A stretch of DNA of 64,000 nt from Ianthella basta. Its lineage: Eukaryota; Porifera; Demospongiae; Verongiida; Ianthellidae. This document shows, piece after piece, positions 22,191-34,279 of the stretch (the first letter of the stretch is position 1; each line of letters opens with the position of its first letter). The notes under the pieces were generated by a model, which was given only the letters and a program-made list of their open reading frames with translations, was not told the origin of the DNA and searched no databases. The stretch is from NCBI GenBank assembly GCA_964019415.1, contig OZ025869.1:11832363-11896362 (forward strand), in the 5' to 3' direction. Made by a program: the position numbers and the translations under genes.

Positions 22191-22386
22191 GTAGTGCTGT
22201 CTATGTAGGGATGGCAGTGGTTGTTTGTATGCTGTAATAAAAACGAAAAGTCGCGCTACTCCTGAACAGGACTGAAAACCGGTGGACGAAGCTTACCATG
22301 ACGAAGCGGGCACTAAACACTGCACATATATAATCTTACTTCCCAACGAAGGTGCGCCTATACGTAGATAGCGCCCTCGACATTTC

Positions 22387-22422
22387 TCACGTTTCGTCTT
22401 CTTCTTCTTCTTCTTCTTTGAC
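22387..22422. repeat. (TTC)n microsatellite
   Basis: A run of ttc triplets. Confidence 0.8.
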
Positions 22423-22570
22423 AGCCGTAGCGCACGAACCAGAGGGACCAGAAAAATATTTCTCGCACCATATTGCACCATTTTGGGCTGGCTGCAATCC
22501 TTTGTAGGTTAGAAGGCGGCACGAGTTAGTGCGGAAGACCGCGCTTGCCACGACTCCTGCCGTGTTGCTT

Positions 22571-23004
22571 GGCCAAGCGTAGTCTCGTCCCCAGCCCACT
22601 TCCGGCCGCCATTTTGCAATGGCCCGAAAGGTGGTCTGGCACATTTGCTCGATATTTTGATACCGCCCTTTGGGCGCTTGCCAAAATCTTGGCAAGCGCC
22701 TCCATGTCTTGCGATACGCAATTTAGCAGCTTCATTCGCTCACCTACGTGAGTCATATTTAGGTATTCTATCAAATGAGATCAAACTGTACCCAATTTTA
22801 CCGCTTTCACAATTTTGAACGGTGGCCTGGTACAGTTTCTCAATGTCCGTTACCGCCCCTTGAGGCGATTCTAGCAAGCGCCCCAGTCATTATGCTTCTT
22901 GCATGCATGTGACGCAACATACCGAAAGTTTTTAATTAATCAGAATATCGAGCAAATGTGCCAGACCACCTTTTGGGGGGCTGGGAACGAGACTAGGCCA
23001 AGCG
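22571..23004. mobile_element. Mutator-like MITE with 9-bp target duplication
   Basis: The element is 22580-22995 (416 bp). It is flanked by the exact 9-bp repeat ggccaagcg at 22571-22579 and 22996-23004. Its ends are inverted: tagtctcgtccccagccc and the complement of ggggctgggaacgagacta. Both arms share a longer block (aggtggtctggcacatttgc). A 9-bp duplication is the hallmark of Mutator-like elements. No transposase is present. A 111-bp relative lies at 30875-30985. Confidence 0.85.
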
Positions 23005-23184
23005 GGACGGACGCCATTTTCAAATTACGTAATTAAACCGGATGAAACCGGAGTGACTGGTGCCATTGTTAGCAGCTGCAGCAGTTGGCTTGCGCGCCGT
23101 TTGAAGGACTTTCGTGGTCGTGCGTGCATTTCCCCGCCAAGGTTGGCTTCCGGTCGCCGTTTCTCGCTGGGTTAGCGCGGAACC

Positions 23185-24215
23185 TACTGTATTTGTCCGA
23201 ATAGAGGCCCGGGCCTCTATTTCTTTCCCGGGAGTTTTGACCCGGCATCTATTCGACCCGGCTTCTATTAAAATATTTGTCTTAACACTTGGCCTTGTTT
23301 CCAATATAAAATCAGTGGTGTGTAGATTGTGTCTCCGCGCATAGGGAGAATGACTGCAAGTTAAGATTCGCACGCGACTAGTTCTGTCGTGAACAAGAGC
23401 GTTGTTAGAGGCCACCACGTGTATAAGGTGGCAGCGGCTTCCTTGGTCGTCTTCTAAACGGCTTTCAACTTGAAGGTGACTTCCGCCACATCACATCGTA
23501 AGGTGAAGTAAGGGTTTCCGAACAAGAGGGGGTTTCCGAACACTGCGCCGCACTCCGTCTGCACTCGAAGGAACAGCTTCTCATTGTTAAGAGGACAGTT
23601 TGTAGCAGTTGGTCCACTGCTGAGGTTTGGTTGATAGAGATTAATCACTGGGAATATTACACCAACCATCTTTGTAGGATGACTAGCGGGGGAAGGCTGT
23701 GATCACTGGTTGCCATTAATAGGGCGTGATGCCCCCCAGCCTCCTGAGACACCATTGGTGTAGGAGGCTGGTTGGTGTAATATTCCCAGTGATTAATCTC
23801 TATCAGCTTCTCATTGTGTCGGTTTATACATTGACTCTTGTGCTAACTGCATACAGAAACGGAAGCCGTTCTACTGAGTGCAGGCGAAACGCGGCGCCCT
23901 GTTCGGAACCCCGTCTTGTTCGGAACCCCCCCTACCCTACCTTAGTTACTTACGACTTTCTCTTAGACATCGCTCTTGCGACTCTGATGATCTTTGGCAA
24001 CTGTGAAGTGTGACAAGCGACTTGCAGTTGCTAATGAGCACAAAAGCGTCGATCGAGAGGCATTCCGTATCGATTGCGGGCGAAGCCGGCCACTATTCGG
24101 GACCCGGCCACTATACGAACCCGGCCTCTATTAATGAACTAGCCTTCTGACCCTCGGCCACTATTCGAGCCCCGGCCTCTATTCGAGCCCGGCCTCTATA
24201 CGGACAAATACGGTA
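23185..24215. mobile_element. TA-flanked TIR element, about 1.03 kb
   Basis: The termini are inverted, ctgtatttgtccg on the left and cggacaaatacgg on the right, flanked by TA on each side. Subterminal arms repeat cggcctctattcg-type words. An inner inverted repeat (about 23632-23670 with 23770-23810) makes part of the interior palindromic. No transposase was recognised; the TA flanks fit Tc1/mariner-like or related superfamilies. Confidence 0.65.
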
Positions 24216-24338
24216 GGTGCTAGCCCACACCTTGAGCTTCAGGATTACAGAAATGACGTATAATGCCTGCACCAATGCCCTATGGTTGAGACTAAGTGTG
24301 TTGCTTCAGCTTAGCTGTCCACTATAAAAAGTACAGAA

Positions 24339-24602
24339 ACTAGAAATAATAAAAATTTTCTACAAAAATTGTAAAAATGTAGGGGTGGCAAAATAGGATG
24401 GAAACAAGTAAAGACTGTTACAAAGTGGAGCATTAACCATCGTCCCTACATTCAAGGGTATAGAACTATATGGTGCAACATTCTTACATGTAGGGACCAT
24501 GGTTAATGCTCCACTTTGTAACAGCCTTTACTTGTTTCTGTTCTTTTTTATGCCATCCCTACATCCTTACAATTTTTGTAGAAAATTTTTATTATTTCTA
24601 GT
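24339..24602. mobile_element. Foldback MITE, 264 bp
   Basis: Long inverted arms begin actagaaataataaaaattt and end in the exact complement. A second inverted block, acaaagtggagcattaacca, sits nearer the centre. TA dinucleotides flank gaaataat...attatttc, suggesting a TA target. It lies just downstream of the small K-C candidate exon, inside the long intron. Confidence 0.75.
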
Positions 24603-24634
24603 ATATATAGATGAGGCGCTACCCAATCACTTAC

Positions 24635-24705
24635 CTTCTTCTTTGGTAGCCAAGGTGAAGATGGGCCTACAGTGCTTGGCATAGGACTGATTGTATCCTC
24701 ATGGC
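24635..24705 (-). CDS. K-C candidate spacer exon
   Basis: 71 bp between a cattcatag acceptor and an AAG|GTAAGT consensus donor. It enters in phase 1 and leaves in phase 0, exactly what is needed between CARD-side exons (phase 1) and the Kelch exon (phase 0). It encodes about 23 residues rich in Ser and Pro, ending in three lysines. K-E and K-F have spacer exons of 97 and 47 codons with the same phases. The assignment is by position and phase only. Confidence 0.45.
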
Positions 24706-26691
24706 CTATGAATGGATAAGAAGATCATGCAAAATACTTAGAAAACAAAACTATACAATGACAAACATGACATATCACATCATACAATTGTTTCCTCTAA
24801 AGAATGACTGTAAACAGTAATAACTCATATCAGCATGTTCATGCAGGTCTAATGTTACTGGCTGGTCAATGTGATTGAGATTTATGCTTGGTGATGTGTC
24901 GCACACTGCAGCTGCATGCATTACAGCTAGGCATTGGTATGACATGTCCAATGTAAAATGTAATTGACAATGTATGTATGGGTGCATCAAGTAGAAATGA
25001 GAGCATACGCATGTTATAATGGCATTTGTAATTCACAGCACAAAATGGCTGAATTTCACTGTGAATAATATGGTGTAAGTCCAATTTTGCAGGTCAAAAA
25101 TGTCTTGAATCACCATTTGGCAGTGCACTTCACAATTGTATTTCCTCTACTGGTCGCCTGGTTACTTAACTTGTAGGCAATGTACTTTGCATACCGTAAG
25201 AGTAAAGTCAGATTTTCGCAAATGTCAACGGCATTAATAAATTAGCAAACTGAACTCGCACAAAATTTAGAGCTGACATGGTAACGCCAGCAACAAACCA
25301 AGAGGTGAACCCACAAATTTGTCATTATAGTTTGCACTACCTAATGCTTCAACAGCTCTTGCATTTTCCATCGATCGTAATGCTGACTTTGCCTGCTTTG
25401 AAAGGGTATAAACAATTTTTGCTATGAATCTGCTGGAACACCTTGCTGTCCCATACATCCCCGGAAAGCTTACCACACTCCTTTTGTGCAAGTATGTTGC
25501 AGTGAACTAGCCTGGGTTTGTACCTTAAATGGTTCGATTCAGATTCTCATGATCATGACCTTTTGGTATACGTGGTTGTCAAAGGTGGCATGGGTGGAAA
25601 CCATTTGCTTGCACTGTTGTCCCTTCCAAAACCATAAAAGGGTGTTAGGGGTGCACGCTTGTAGGTTATGGCAGTTCTGTTTACATAGGGTAAATCATAA
25701 CATAAAGGTGTGAATTCCTACGCACGCAATGTCATGTGATGTGCGCATGATCTGCGATTATTTTAGGAAAGAAATCGTCCTAGAACGTCGTATCTGGCAG
25801 CTAGGTATGTACCTAAGGGCGAAAACTAGCCTTGCCAAGCAGACTTGATCTAATCGTTCGAGCGAAAATGCCAAACCGCGCGATGTGCTATAATGCCGGC
25901 AGCCATTTTTTTTTAGAAATATCACCAAGACGTCACGAGACATTGCCCCTGAAGGCGGGCTGTTACGATTGTTCGAAAAAGATCTTTCTGGCTACCGGTA
26001 TTGCCAGGTAGAGGCACGTTGATGGCTCGTTTCGCATGCTAAGGAAATTATCTAACTTTTCCATGCATGCATTGTTCGTTCTCGCTTCCTGTGAGGAGTT
26101 ACAAGGCGCAGAAGTGGGTCAGAGAGAAATGAAAGTTAGTTTTCTTGCTGTAACTTTGGATAGGAGTAGTTTAACAACAATGCATGCATGCAAAAGTTAG
26201 ATCATACGTGTATGAACAGATTAATGTTCTTTTTGTTCCGTTTAGACGTTCCTCCGATAGGCAGAAAGATATTTCCCGCTAATTTGATAGCTTCGTTAGC
26301 GGCGACATTGCTCAGTAAGGCAAGGCGCCATCAGCACATATCGTATGTAGACACAGAGAGCTGAAGTTGTTCTTTCCTCTGGTGCACACCTGGCGTCGAT
26401 TGCTTATAGGAGATATAAGCAATTATACGGGGGTAAAAACATCGGCCGCGAACACGCCCCATTGTTTACATAGTGCCATAACCCACATGAGCATACTTAG
26501 GGCATTACCATACAGCATTGCTGGCACCTGTATGGCATTATTGACAAGTATCATAATTAGAATTATACAAAATCATTCATTAATTTTAAGTTTTACACGC
26601 ATGCAACACAAAATGTTTCGTTGAAGATACTCTAATTTCATAGGATACGCTCACTTCATTCAAATTATGGACACAAAATTTTGTTGCTCAC
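24706..26691. other. Intronic region of K-C
   Basis: No transmembrane exon like those of K-E and K-F was found here. A minus-strand frame at 25267-25491 (containing FIAKIVYTLSKQAKSALRSM) looks coding-like but is unassigned. An inverted repeat occurs at 26051-26201. Confidence 0.4.
26051..26201. repeat. Inverted repeat, possible MITE
   Basis: The left arm, tctaacttttccatgcatgc, pairs with gcatgcatgcaaaagttaga on the right, with a few mismatches. The interior does not pair. Confidence 0.5.
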
Positions 26692-28507
26692 TTGTGTCTG
26701 ATCCATAACTGGAATTTCTGCTTCTTGGCTTTTTGCCTTTTACTATGTCAGACGTTTGTGAATCTCCTTGCAAGAGGGCTGTGATAATGAAAGGTGTTAT
26801 ACCATAGGCAATGGAAGACTTAGGGTTAAGACCAACAGCTTGCAATGATTTCATCACATGACATTATAGTATATTATAGATATAGCTAAGTTTGCTGGCA
26901 GGATGACACAACTTGCATGGCTCTTTTACTATTATGTATTACTAAAATGTTTACATAGTTATAGCTCCAATGCTAAATTAGACATAAAACAGGAATATTT
27001 ATGTAGCTAAGCTGGCTACTTAATAGCTCTGCACCTATACTCAGCCTACTGCTGTGTCACTATTCCTGCATAAATAATTCACAAGCACTCTACTTGCAAA
27101 AGTCTAATATAGATTAGTTTTATAGTATTTGCATGCATGCTATGAGTAACATTGATACAACTCATTGAATGGCTTCCATAGCACTGTCAAAAGCTTTGAC
27201 GCTCCAGCTAATGCATCATAGTTAATCTGACCTAGGAATACAATGCATGTTGTAGTACTACAGAAACTTGAGATCATGCACTTTGCAATAAGGATCTAAT
27301 TAATGCATCATTAATCCTTTTGCAACATGAATGCGAAGCATAAGAGAACGTGACTGTGTGGCAGGTCTGAGCTAGGTACGTATGCATACATGGAGGCTGC
27401 ATGGACACTTTCTCATACTCCCATGTCTAGCTGTTCCCTGCATACATGTAAAAAACTCTATCAGACATAAACCCTTACTCTCCAGCCGTTTCTTCATTCC
27501 CTTCCCTAACTCCTTCATTCTCTTGTTGCCCTTCACAGAACTGACTATATCGCAGAATTCCATGAAGGCATTTGCAGTGCACTTGTCCTCCAACATTTTG
27601 TGTAGACGTGCACTTTGCTGTGTTGCATCCTTTGTCTGCTCAATCAGCTCTACATCCCCGTCACTGATGATATCCGCATGTTGAAGCTCTTGTATCACTG
27701 CACTTGCATCAATTGACTTAATGAATGGGTCTCGAAATGCTTTAAGAACTTGTTCAACTGCATGCACTGAAGTGGATAACAAAGAGCAATTAATAACAAG
27801 CAAAACTTACTTTTTACATACATCTGGATAAAGGCATTTGCCTGTGTCTGTATAATTTCAATTGCAAGATGTCTCTAACAGCCCGTTTACACTGGCGGAA
27901 CGGTTCTGGACCGGTTTGGACCACCTACCCGAGGTGGTACCGTTCCGCCTGGAACGGTTCGCTTTGGAACCGTTCCACACCTGTTTACACTACAGTAAGA
28001 ACCGTTCCAGAACCGTTCCGTTGCGTAGTGTAAACGGGCTGTAAGTGCAATAAGTGAACGCGGAGACAAAACCGCAGGGCGTAGCTATAGCTAGCTATCA
28101 TAGCCTAGTTTTCAGACTGCAGACTTTCAGATGAATAGCTAGTCAGCGGCAGATCTATAGGATTTCCAAAAGGGGGGGGGGGGGTTAAAGTAGTTAGATG
28201 CACACACAGTGCCCCTGATATATAATATGTTTACCACCATGCCTCTAAAGACTGCCCAAAATTCTACATAGCACTAGCAAAAAGGGGGGTCCTTTGCACC
28301 CCTGGATCCCCTCTAGGTCCGCCACTGCTAGCTATAATATATCTGTAAGGCTGAGTACGTGCATGATACGCATAATTCACCTTGTTCCTGCCACTGATCA
28401 GATATTGGAGAGTTGGGGTTCGTAGACGATATTTCGTCTTCATATTCTCCCTCAGCCTGCAGATCGGCCAGGGGCTTTTCCAATTTTCTCCTTTTCTGCT
28501 TACTCAT
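26692..28507 (-). CDS. K-C: CARD gene 5' exons
   Basis: Exon 1 (28381-28507) starts with an ATG and encodes a short basic then acidic leader (MSKQKRRKLEK), ending in a G|GTGAAT donor, phase 1. Exon 2 (27479-27766) follows a gttatccacttcag acceptor in phase 1. It encodes a complete CARD: VEQVLKAFRDPFIKSIDAS, then VIQELQHADIISDGDVELI, then FMEFCDIVSSV, with a phase 1 donor A|GTAAGG. A third exon (26692-26838, phase 1 at both ends, basic and Ser-rich) is less certain because its acceptor lacks a pyrimidine tract. The CARD is intact although the Kelch exon 7 kb away is broken. It could therefore act as a CARD-only product, or it could be a pseudogene. Confidence 0.7.
27876..28044. mobile_element. 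PIF/Harbinger-type MITE
   Basis: The element is 27879-28041, with perfect inverted ends cagcccgtttacact and agtgtaaacgggctg, flanked by the 3-bp duplication TAA. The interior is rich in self-complementary ggaacggttc words. A 3-bp TAA target is characteristic of PIF/Harbinger. It sits in the intron between the K-C leader and CARD exons. Confidence 0.75.
28144..28328. mobile_element. MITE with cagtggcgga-type ends
   Basis: The left end, cagcggcagatctatagg, and the right end, cctctaggtccgccactg, are imperfect inverted repeats enclosing G-rich tracts. Such ends are common in miniature elements of animals. The target duplication is unclear. Confidence 0.5.
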
Positions 28508-29599
28508 CGATTCCCGGCTCAGAGATAATCAACACAAATCAAACTCCTTTATCTCAGATACGAGCAGATCTCCTTCATCCACTGATGAGAAATTTTGGCT
28601 ATAGCTATACTGCGTACACAACATCAGATCTAGAAACAGCGCCCGATGGATAGCTATTCTATCAAGCTACCGCGTAGCTAGCCAGCTATGCGTACTATGC
28701 TATCGCGTGTCCTGAATACGGCTTCAGTTCTCTCTCGATCAGCGACTCCGCATACGATCTCTCCCGTAGCTTTAGTTAGAACAAAGGCTTTGTTTAGTTT
28801 GGGCGTGTCGCGAACCTAAGGCCTGTGGAGGGCGGAGTAGCTATCTTTTCGCGTGCATATAGCTACGTATATGGTCATGCAGCTTGGTTGTCATGGTAAA
28901 TCACGTTTTGCTAACATCAGCTACAGCCAAATGCTTAATATTCAGTAGCAGGTGGACTTATGCATGCATGCATTGCATACTGATGTGCATTTTATTATGT
29001 ATTGCAAGGGCAGCACATACTTCAATGCCGAATATTATTGATTATGATGAAAAGCATGTATAGGTATACTGTGTACATGTACTAATATTAATGACTGCTG
29101 ATGTGTAGCAGAAATATAAACCCTCCTACTGTTGGCTTCTCTGCTCTCAGACTGGTGCTCGACAATGGCACCCCGGCAAAGGAGAGTCGAGGCTGGCATG
29201 CATGGTGATTCCAGTGTGACTGAAGTCTGATGTGTGCAGGCAATCTACATGGAAGATCACTACAGCTAGACAAACAACTGATCATGATACTTTTAAGAAG
29301 TAGAATTAATGTTTACTGTGTGGGAATGTGGAATCAGATGCTCTGCAGTGGATAGCTATACAACTGAGCTAGCTAACTTGCGCCAGATGGCTACCCAGGG
29401 AATAACTATACATATCTTGTCCTTACTGCTTTCAATTGCTCTCAGTGACCTTTTCTCTATAGCTTTACAACAATGGTCGTTTAGATTGGGTGTGGCTCAC
29501 AAGGACCTATAGGCTGGTGTGGCTAGCTTGCAATTGTTTATGTGCATATATGGTCATGCAGTTTGGTTGCCATGGCAAAATCATGAGATTTTGCTAAGG
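28508..29599. other. K-C upstream region; third copy of a repeat
   Basis: The promoter region of K-C should lie just above 28507. Positions 28880-29060 are a partial third copy of the sequence at 1-130 and 29.55-29.75 kb (the catggtaaatcac and attcagtagcaggtgg words). No exon is supportable. Confidence 0.45.
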
Positions 29600-30204
29600 T
29601 CAGCAAGGCTCGTGAGAAAACACTTACAAGTGTATATGAATATTCAAATTTAGTAGCAGGTGGGTGTAGGCATGCACCAACATGCACTAGTACTCATTAA
29701 TATTCATTATGCGTCCTGCAAGTGCAGCACGTGCACCACAACAATGAGAGTTTATGTTCATGATCACACAACATTACAATAATACAACACTGAAACCGTA
29801 TATAAATGGGTATATGGGGTACTGACTGTATAGCACTATTTTGTAGTGTTCATCTGTAGAATGCCATATATGCATGAACTGCTTGATGAGATCAGCTACA
29901 GCAAATAAAATGAGCAATTTTACTGCTGGTGGCACATTCCCATCACATTTGCTAATTTGCACCCATGCAAGCATGCCGTGCACACTTAAGTTAGTGGTGA
30001 TTCCAGCCACTTTGGTGCACTGTTAAGTACCAAGACTTGCAGTACAATAGCTACAGTCACTCATGACTGTACTTGCCATTCCCACACAAACCCACCAGCA
30101 ACAAACAGTGCAGCACAAAGATTCCCACCTGGTACAACAGCGGGGCGATCTTGCCCACACTCATGTACCCTACTTTGGTCCAATACGGACTGTCAAACTG
30201 TCAA

Positions 30205-31663
30205 CGACATACCGTATATACTGATCGGTTGTTAATTATAAGCGTATGCGCTTATAGCTCTGGCAGGAAGAAAATATGCGCCAAGGTTTTGGCGCAATAT
30301 TTTGGGCGCCGGGGTCTGCAACACATGCAGTGGACGTATACGCTATATAGACTGCAATAGCCATTTATACCATTCTATTTCCTTCTCATAAACATTGTGG
30401 TTTCACTATCATGCATATCATTATACCTGCACTGTGTGCGGATACAATGTACGGTATATAATACTTCGTTAAACACGTTAAACAAACGTCGTTCTAGAGT
30501 AGATACAGACGTTTTCGGGTTGGTTGTCCATACCGGGCACCGGACGAAAACATGGTATTATATACATAGACATAAGCAGTATTGCTGTATAAAATCTCTA
30601 GCTCGCAATCAATGTCAACACTAGATTTTGCAATTATACTGTAAGTATGTGTATAAATCCGTATAATATCGTGCGAGTGTTTCCCCGGATACCGGTGCAC
30701 GATGTGGACTAGCGATTCAAAAAGGTCTGTACAATGTTCTCACTGGAACGTTCGGCCACAATTCTGCTCCATATATAATATCAGTGTCGCCGATCGCGAT
30801 CGAAAGAGTGCTAAGTTGAAGAATAGCATGTGATTGGATAATGTGGTCACGTGACCCGTTGCCTTGTTTCAACATAGTCTCGTTCCCAGACCCACCTCCG
30901 CCGTTCCGCCATTTTTATTTAGATAGGGGCCCCCTATCTAAATAAAAATGGCGGAACGGCGGAGGTGGGTCTGGGAACGAGACTAGTTTCAACACTGGTT
31001 TGAGCGAACGAAAAGCGGGCGAATTACCTAACTACCGTACAGTCAGCGACCACACGCACCGATATGGCGAATAATTGGGGAGAGCCTGAGTTCCAACAGC
31101 GGTTTCAGCAAACACAAACGCCCGAGTTAGCTACCTTAGTAACTACCATCCATTCACAGACTGCAGCCACGATCTCGGCGTCGGCAGAGATACAGGGCTC
31201 TGCACGGCCATGACCTGGGCAAACTGAAATTGGTCTACAACTTTGGAGTGCACACCAGCGGGAAGGGCTGCCCGACATGTACAAGCAACTGCCTGGAGGG
31301 AGGGTGCGCAGTTACCAACTAGCTTCTACACATGGCCGGACCACCACCTTGAAGCCTCTCCACAACAGTGCGCAGGTGCAACCTGCTCCTTCACACTTGT
31401 GCACGCACGACGGGATGCGGAACTCAATGAGTCAGCTGTGCTGTACTGCGTGTAGCTAGCTGTGCCTGCCCAGCTAGCCAGCTAGCTTCACTACTCTCTG
31501 CTATTGCCCGACATGTGCTTCACACCACACTTCCACTCGCTCAGGCCATAGATAGAGCTCAGGCTCGCCCCTATGATAACATCTGCCTAGTAATAATATG
31601 CAAACGTCATATTAAGATGGCCGCCCGTAACGCAGCAATAGGGTCGGCTACGCCTGACTACAC
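30205..31663. mobile_element. Insertion inside the K-D Kelch exon
   Basis: Comparison with 850-1130 in copy 1 shows that about 1.45 kb replaces about 0.28 kb of Kelch coding sequence. The right edge near 31653 ends cgcctgacta, resembling the terminus of the element at 48069-48642. The left edge begins accgtatatact. It contains the nested 111-bp palindrome. No coding content was recognised. Confidence 0.5.
30866..30994. mobile_element. 111-bp palindromic Mutator-like MITE
   Basis: Element 30875-30985 is a perfect palindrome: 55-bp arms around a single central base at 30930. It begins tagtctcgttcccagaccca and is flanked by the exact 9-bp duplication gtttcaaca (30866-30874 and 30986-30994). The ends match those of the 416-bp element at 22580-22995, so both belong to one family. 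Perfect arm identity implies either recent arrival or conversion between the arms. Confidence 0.9.
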
Positions 31664-32227
31664 TTAACAGAGGTAGATATTATCTCCAAAGAGTAGCAGG
31701 TGGTGAGATTGGAGTGCTTTTAGAAGTTGCAGTCCTTTGGGGCTTGTCCATTTCATGGTATTAAAGTTGTACACATCTACTTCGTTGATAGCAATGCGTT
31801 TCTTTTGTTTCCCTGCACTTTCTTGCGCTCCACCTGTAACCAGGAGAAGATGACCGTGGTGGTAAAAAAAAAAAACACTTGCTACCTGTTTTGTGGGAAT
31901 CGAAGGCAGTATTTGCCTCCACTGTCCCTGATTTGGGGGCTTGCTGGTTACTGAGTCGTGTCCTCCGATCATGGTAATTTGTCCATTGACAACCATAATG
32001 GGGGCATTGTATGATGGAGCCTCGGGCAGAGTGGACCACTGTCGTATTCCCCTCGGGTGGATATATAGTTGAAATAGACAGCTTTTCAGCACACGATCTT
32101 TGACTACTCCGGTGATGTATATTTTGCCCTTGAATAAGATAGATGAAATGACTGGTAGAGCGTAGGACATGGGCCGGTACTTCATGATGGTGCTGTTACG
32201 TGTTCTGGAGGTGGGTTGTGTGAACAA

Positions 32228-34279
32228 CTGTTGAAAATTAGAGAAAAGCACATTAATGTATGCAACCCAGATGTGTCAATTGATGCATAAGCATAAACTC
32301 CAAAAATCTGATAATCAGCCATGCAATGCATGTATATGACAACTATTATATGCGTTAATGCCTATTTGACACATGCAATTACAGGCAGGCACTGACTGAG
32401 GCCTATGTGGCTAGCCACCACCCCACACTTTTCTTTATCGTATGTACTGGGGCAGGGAACTCAGTAGACTGAGGGTATACCAGCTACACTGCAAGTTGTC
32501 TATGAATGTAGTCGATAATATCACACTCTTATATGATCATTTAAATTCCACCAGCATCACTTGGGTAGCACTGAGTGCTGAGTTGGGTGAACAAAAGACC
32601 AACTAGTGCTAGAGAGGGGATGCATTGAAGGGCCTCGGCAAGCTTGTTGGGGAGGAAATACAAACGTACCAAGCAAATGAATCATATAGAATGTGTATAC
32701 ATTAAATATGCATTGTAACATTAACTCCTCTGGGTACTGGCATGCAAAACACTGAACTATAACCTCCCTAACCAAAGAGGCAGCAAGACCAAGAAAGGTT
32801 GCGTTATGTACAGACCACTATCTACATTATTATGCAGTTAAGGTTGTGGAGGGATAGGGAGGACTGGGGGACAGGTGGGTTGTACACATGGGTGAGACAG
32901 TGAGGGCTTGGGGAAGAGGGGGGACAGATAAGGGGACAGGAGAGGGGACAGGTGGTTGTGACAGTAAGGGGGTGTGATAGGGGACAGGTGAGGGGGACAG
33001 GTGGAGGAACAGGTAGGTGGTACAGGTGGGTGGAACAGTGAGGGTTCAGGGAAGAGGGGGAAAGGTAAGGGGACAGGTAGTTGTGACAGTATGTAGGGGT
33101 GGGGTGGTGATACAGATAGGAGACAGTTGAGGGGGACAGGTGGGGAGAATGTGAGAGGGGACAGCAATGTTTCTAGCCTCATGGAGGGGTCTTTTGGGAG
33201 CAAGAAAGGTTCTGTACCCTTCAAAAATAGCCTAGTGAGAACATCAGTATAGTGTCACTGTACTTGTATTCGCATAGTCGCATTATAACCATATTCATGG
33301 AGGGTATAATTGTATTCATGGCATTCAAGATGGAGTTTCGCCTTCTACCATGTCCGCACAAAATCAAGAACATGCCCTAAGGGCAAACATTTCAGAGCTT
33401 GTATTTATTTCAATTTATTGCAATTGGCAAGTTGTTGCAGCTTCCATGGATCTGCATGCATTCTCTATCAGAGCCACCATAACTAATATTTCATTTCAAT
33501 AGCTTTCAATTTAGCTATTCATTTTGCAGGGCCACAATTTCGCACTGAGTTCACTATTCCAAAAACTGATTACAGCAAGACTAGTTGCACAGCATTAGTC
33601 AATGAGCTACAGGTAGGGTGGGGCCAGTCCCTGTCCACTGCTTCCACTATTTCATTTGCACTCCATCATCCCAACCCGACTTCACACCTCGTACATATGT
33701 TTGGTAAATGCACCCTGTCTTGATTTCTCATGGATGCACACTGCACAAGACAACTACGGAAAACTTCCACACTCTTTCCAAGGGTATGATGTAATGTAAT
33801 AGTGGAAGCCATGGAAGGGAGCTGGCCATGCGAGATTACTTAACTATGGGAATGCACCATATATACCAAAGAGTGTGTAAAAATGTTTCCTCCAAAAACA
33901 AGGGCAGATGTAGGGGTGGCAGTGTGTCGCTAAATGGCATGGCAAACCACCTGGCAGAAAAACCGTAAGAACAGGCCGGTTCATGCAAAGACGAGGGCCA
34001 GCCTGTCCATGCAAAACCCAGATCATTAACATTCACTGACTTTGAACACATTCAGTGCACCATCTCTACATCTGGCAACATATTGTGGTTTGCAGGGGTC
34101 TCATGGCAGAGCAAGATGACTACATAAGAGATGAATTAATCCAAAGAATATGGAGCCTGCAACTTACAAGGGAGGTAACAAGAAATGTATACATTTGTCA
34201 CTGCCACAGCAGCAAACACAAATGCCATCATCAAGGAATATTTTAGACATCCACAAATAGTCACATTGCAGAAGCAGGG
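32228..34279. other. Intronic region of K-D
   Basis: No membrane or spacer exon was recognised. It contains the G-rich minisatellite at 32850-33160. The proline-rich frame on the minus strand there is a product of the repeat. Confidence 0.45.
32850..33160. repeat. G-rich minisatellite
   Basis: Irregular units around ggggacaggtgg/tggtac are repeated for about 300 bp. Confidence 0.8.

Noticed and set aside
32838-33224. Proline-rich 128-codon frame
   Set aside because: It is produced by the G-rich minisatellite on the opposite strand, and the composition follows the repeat unit.
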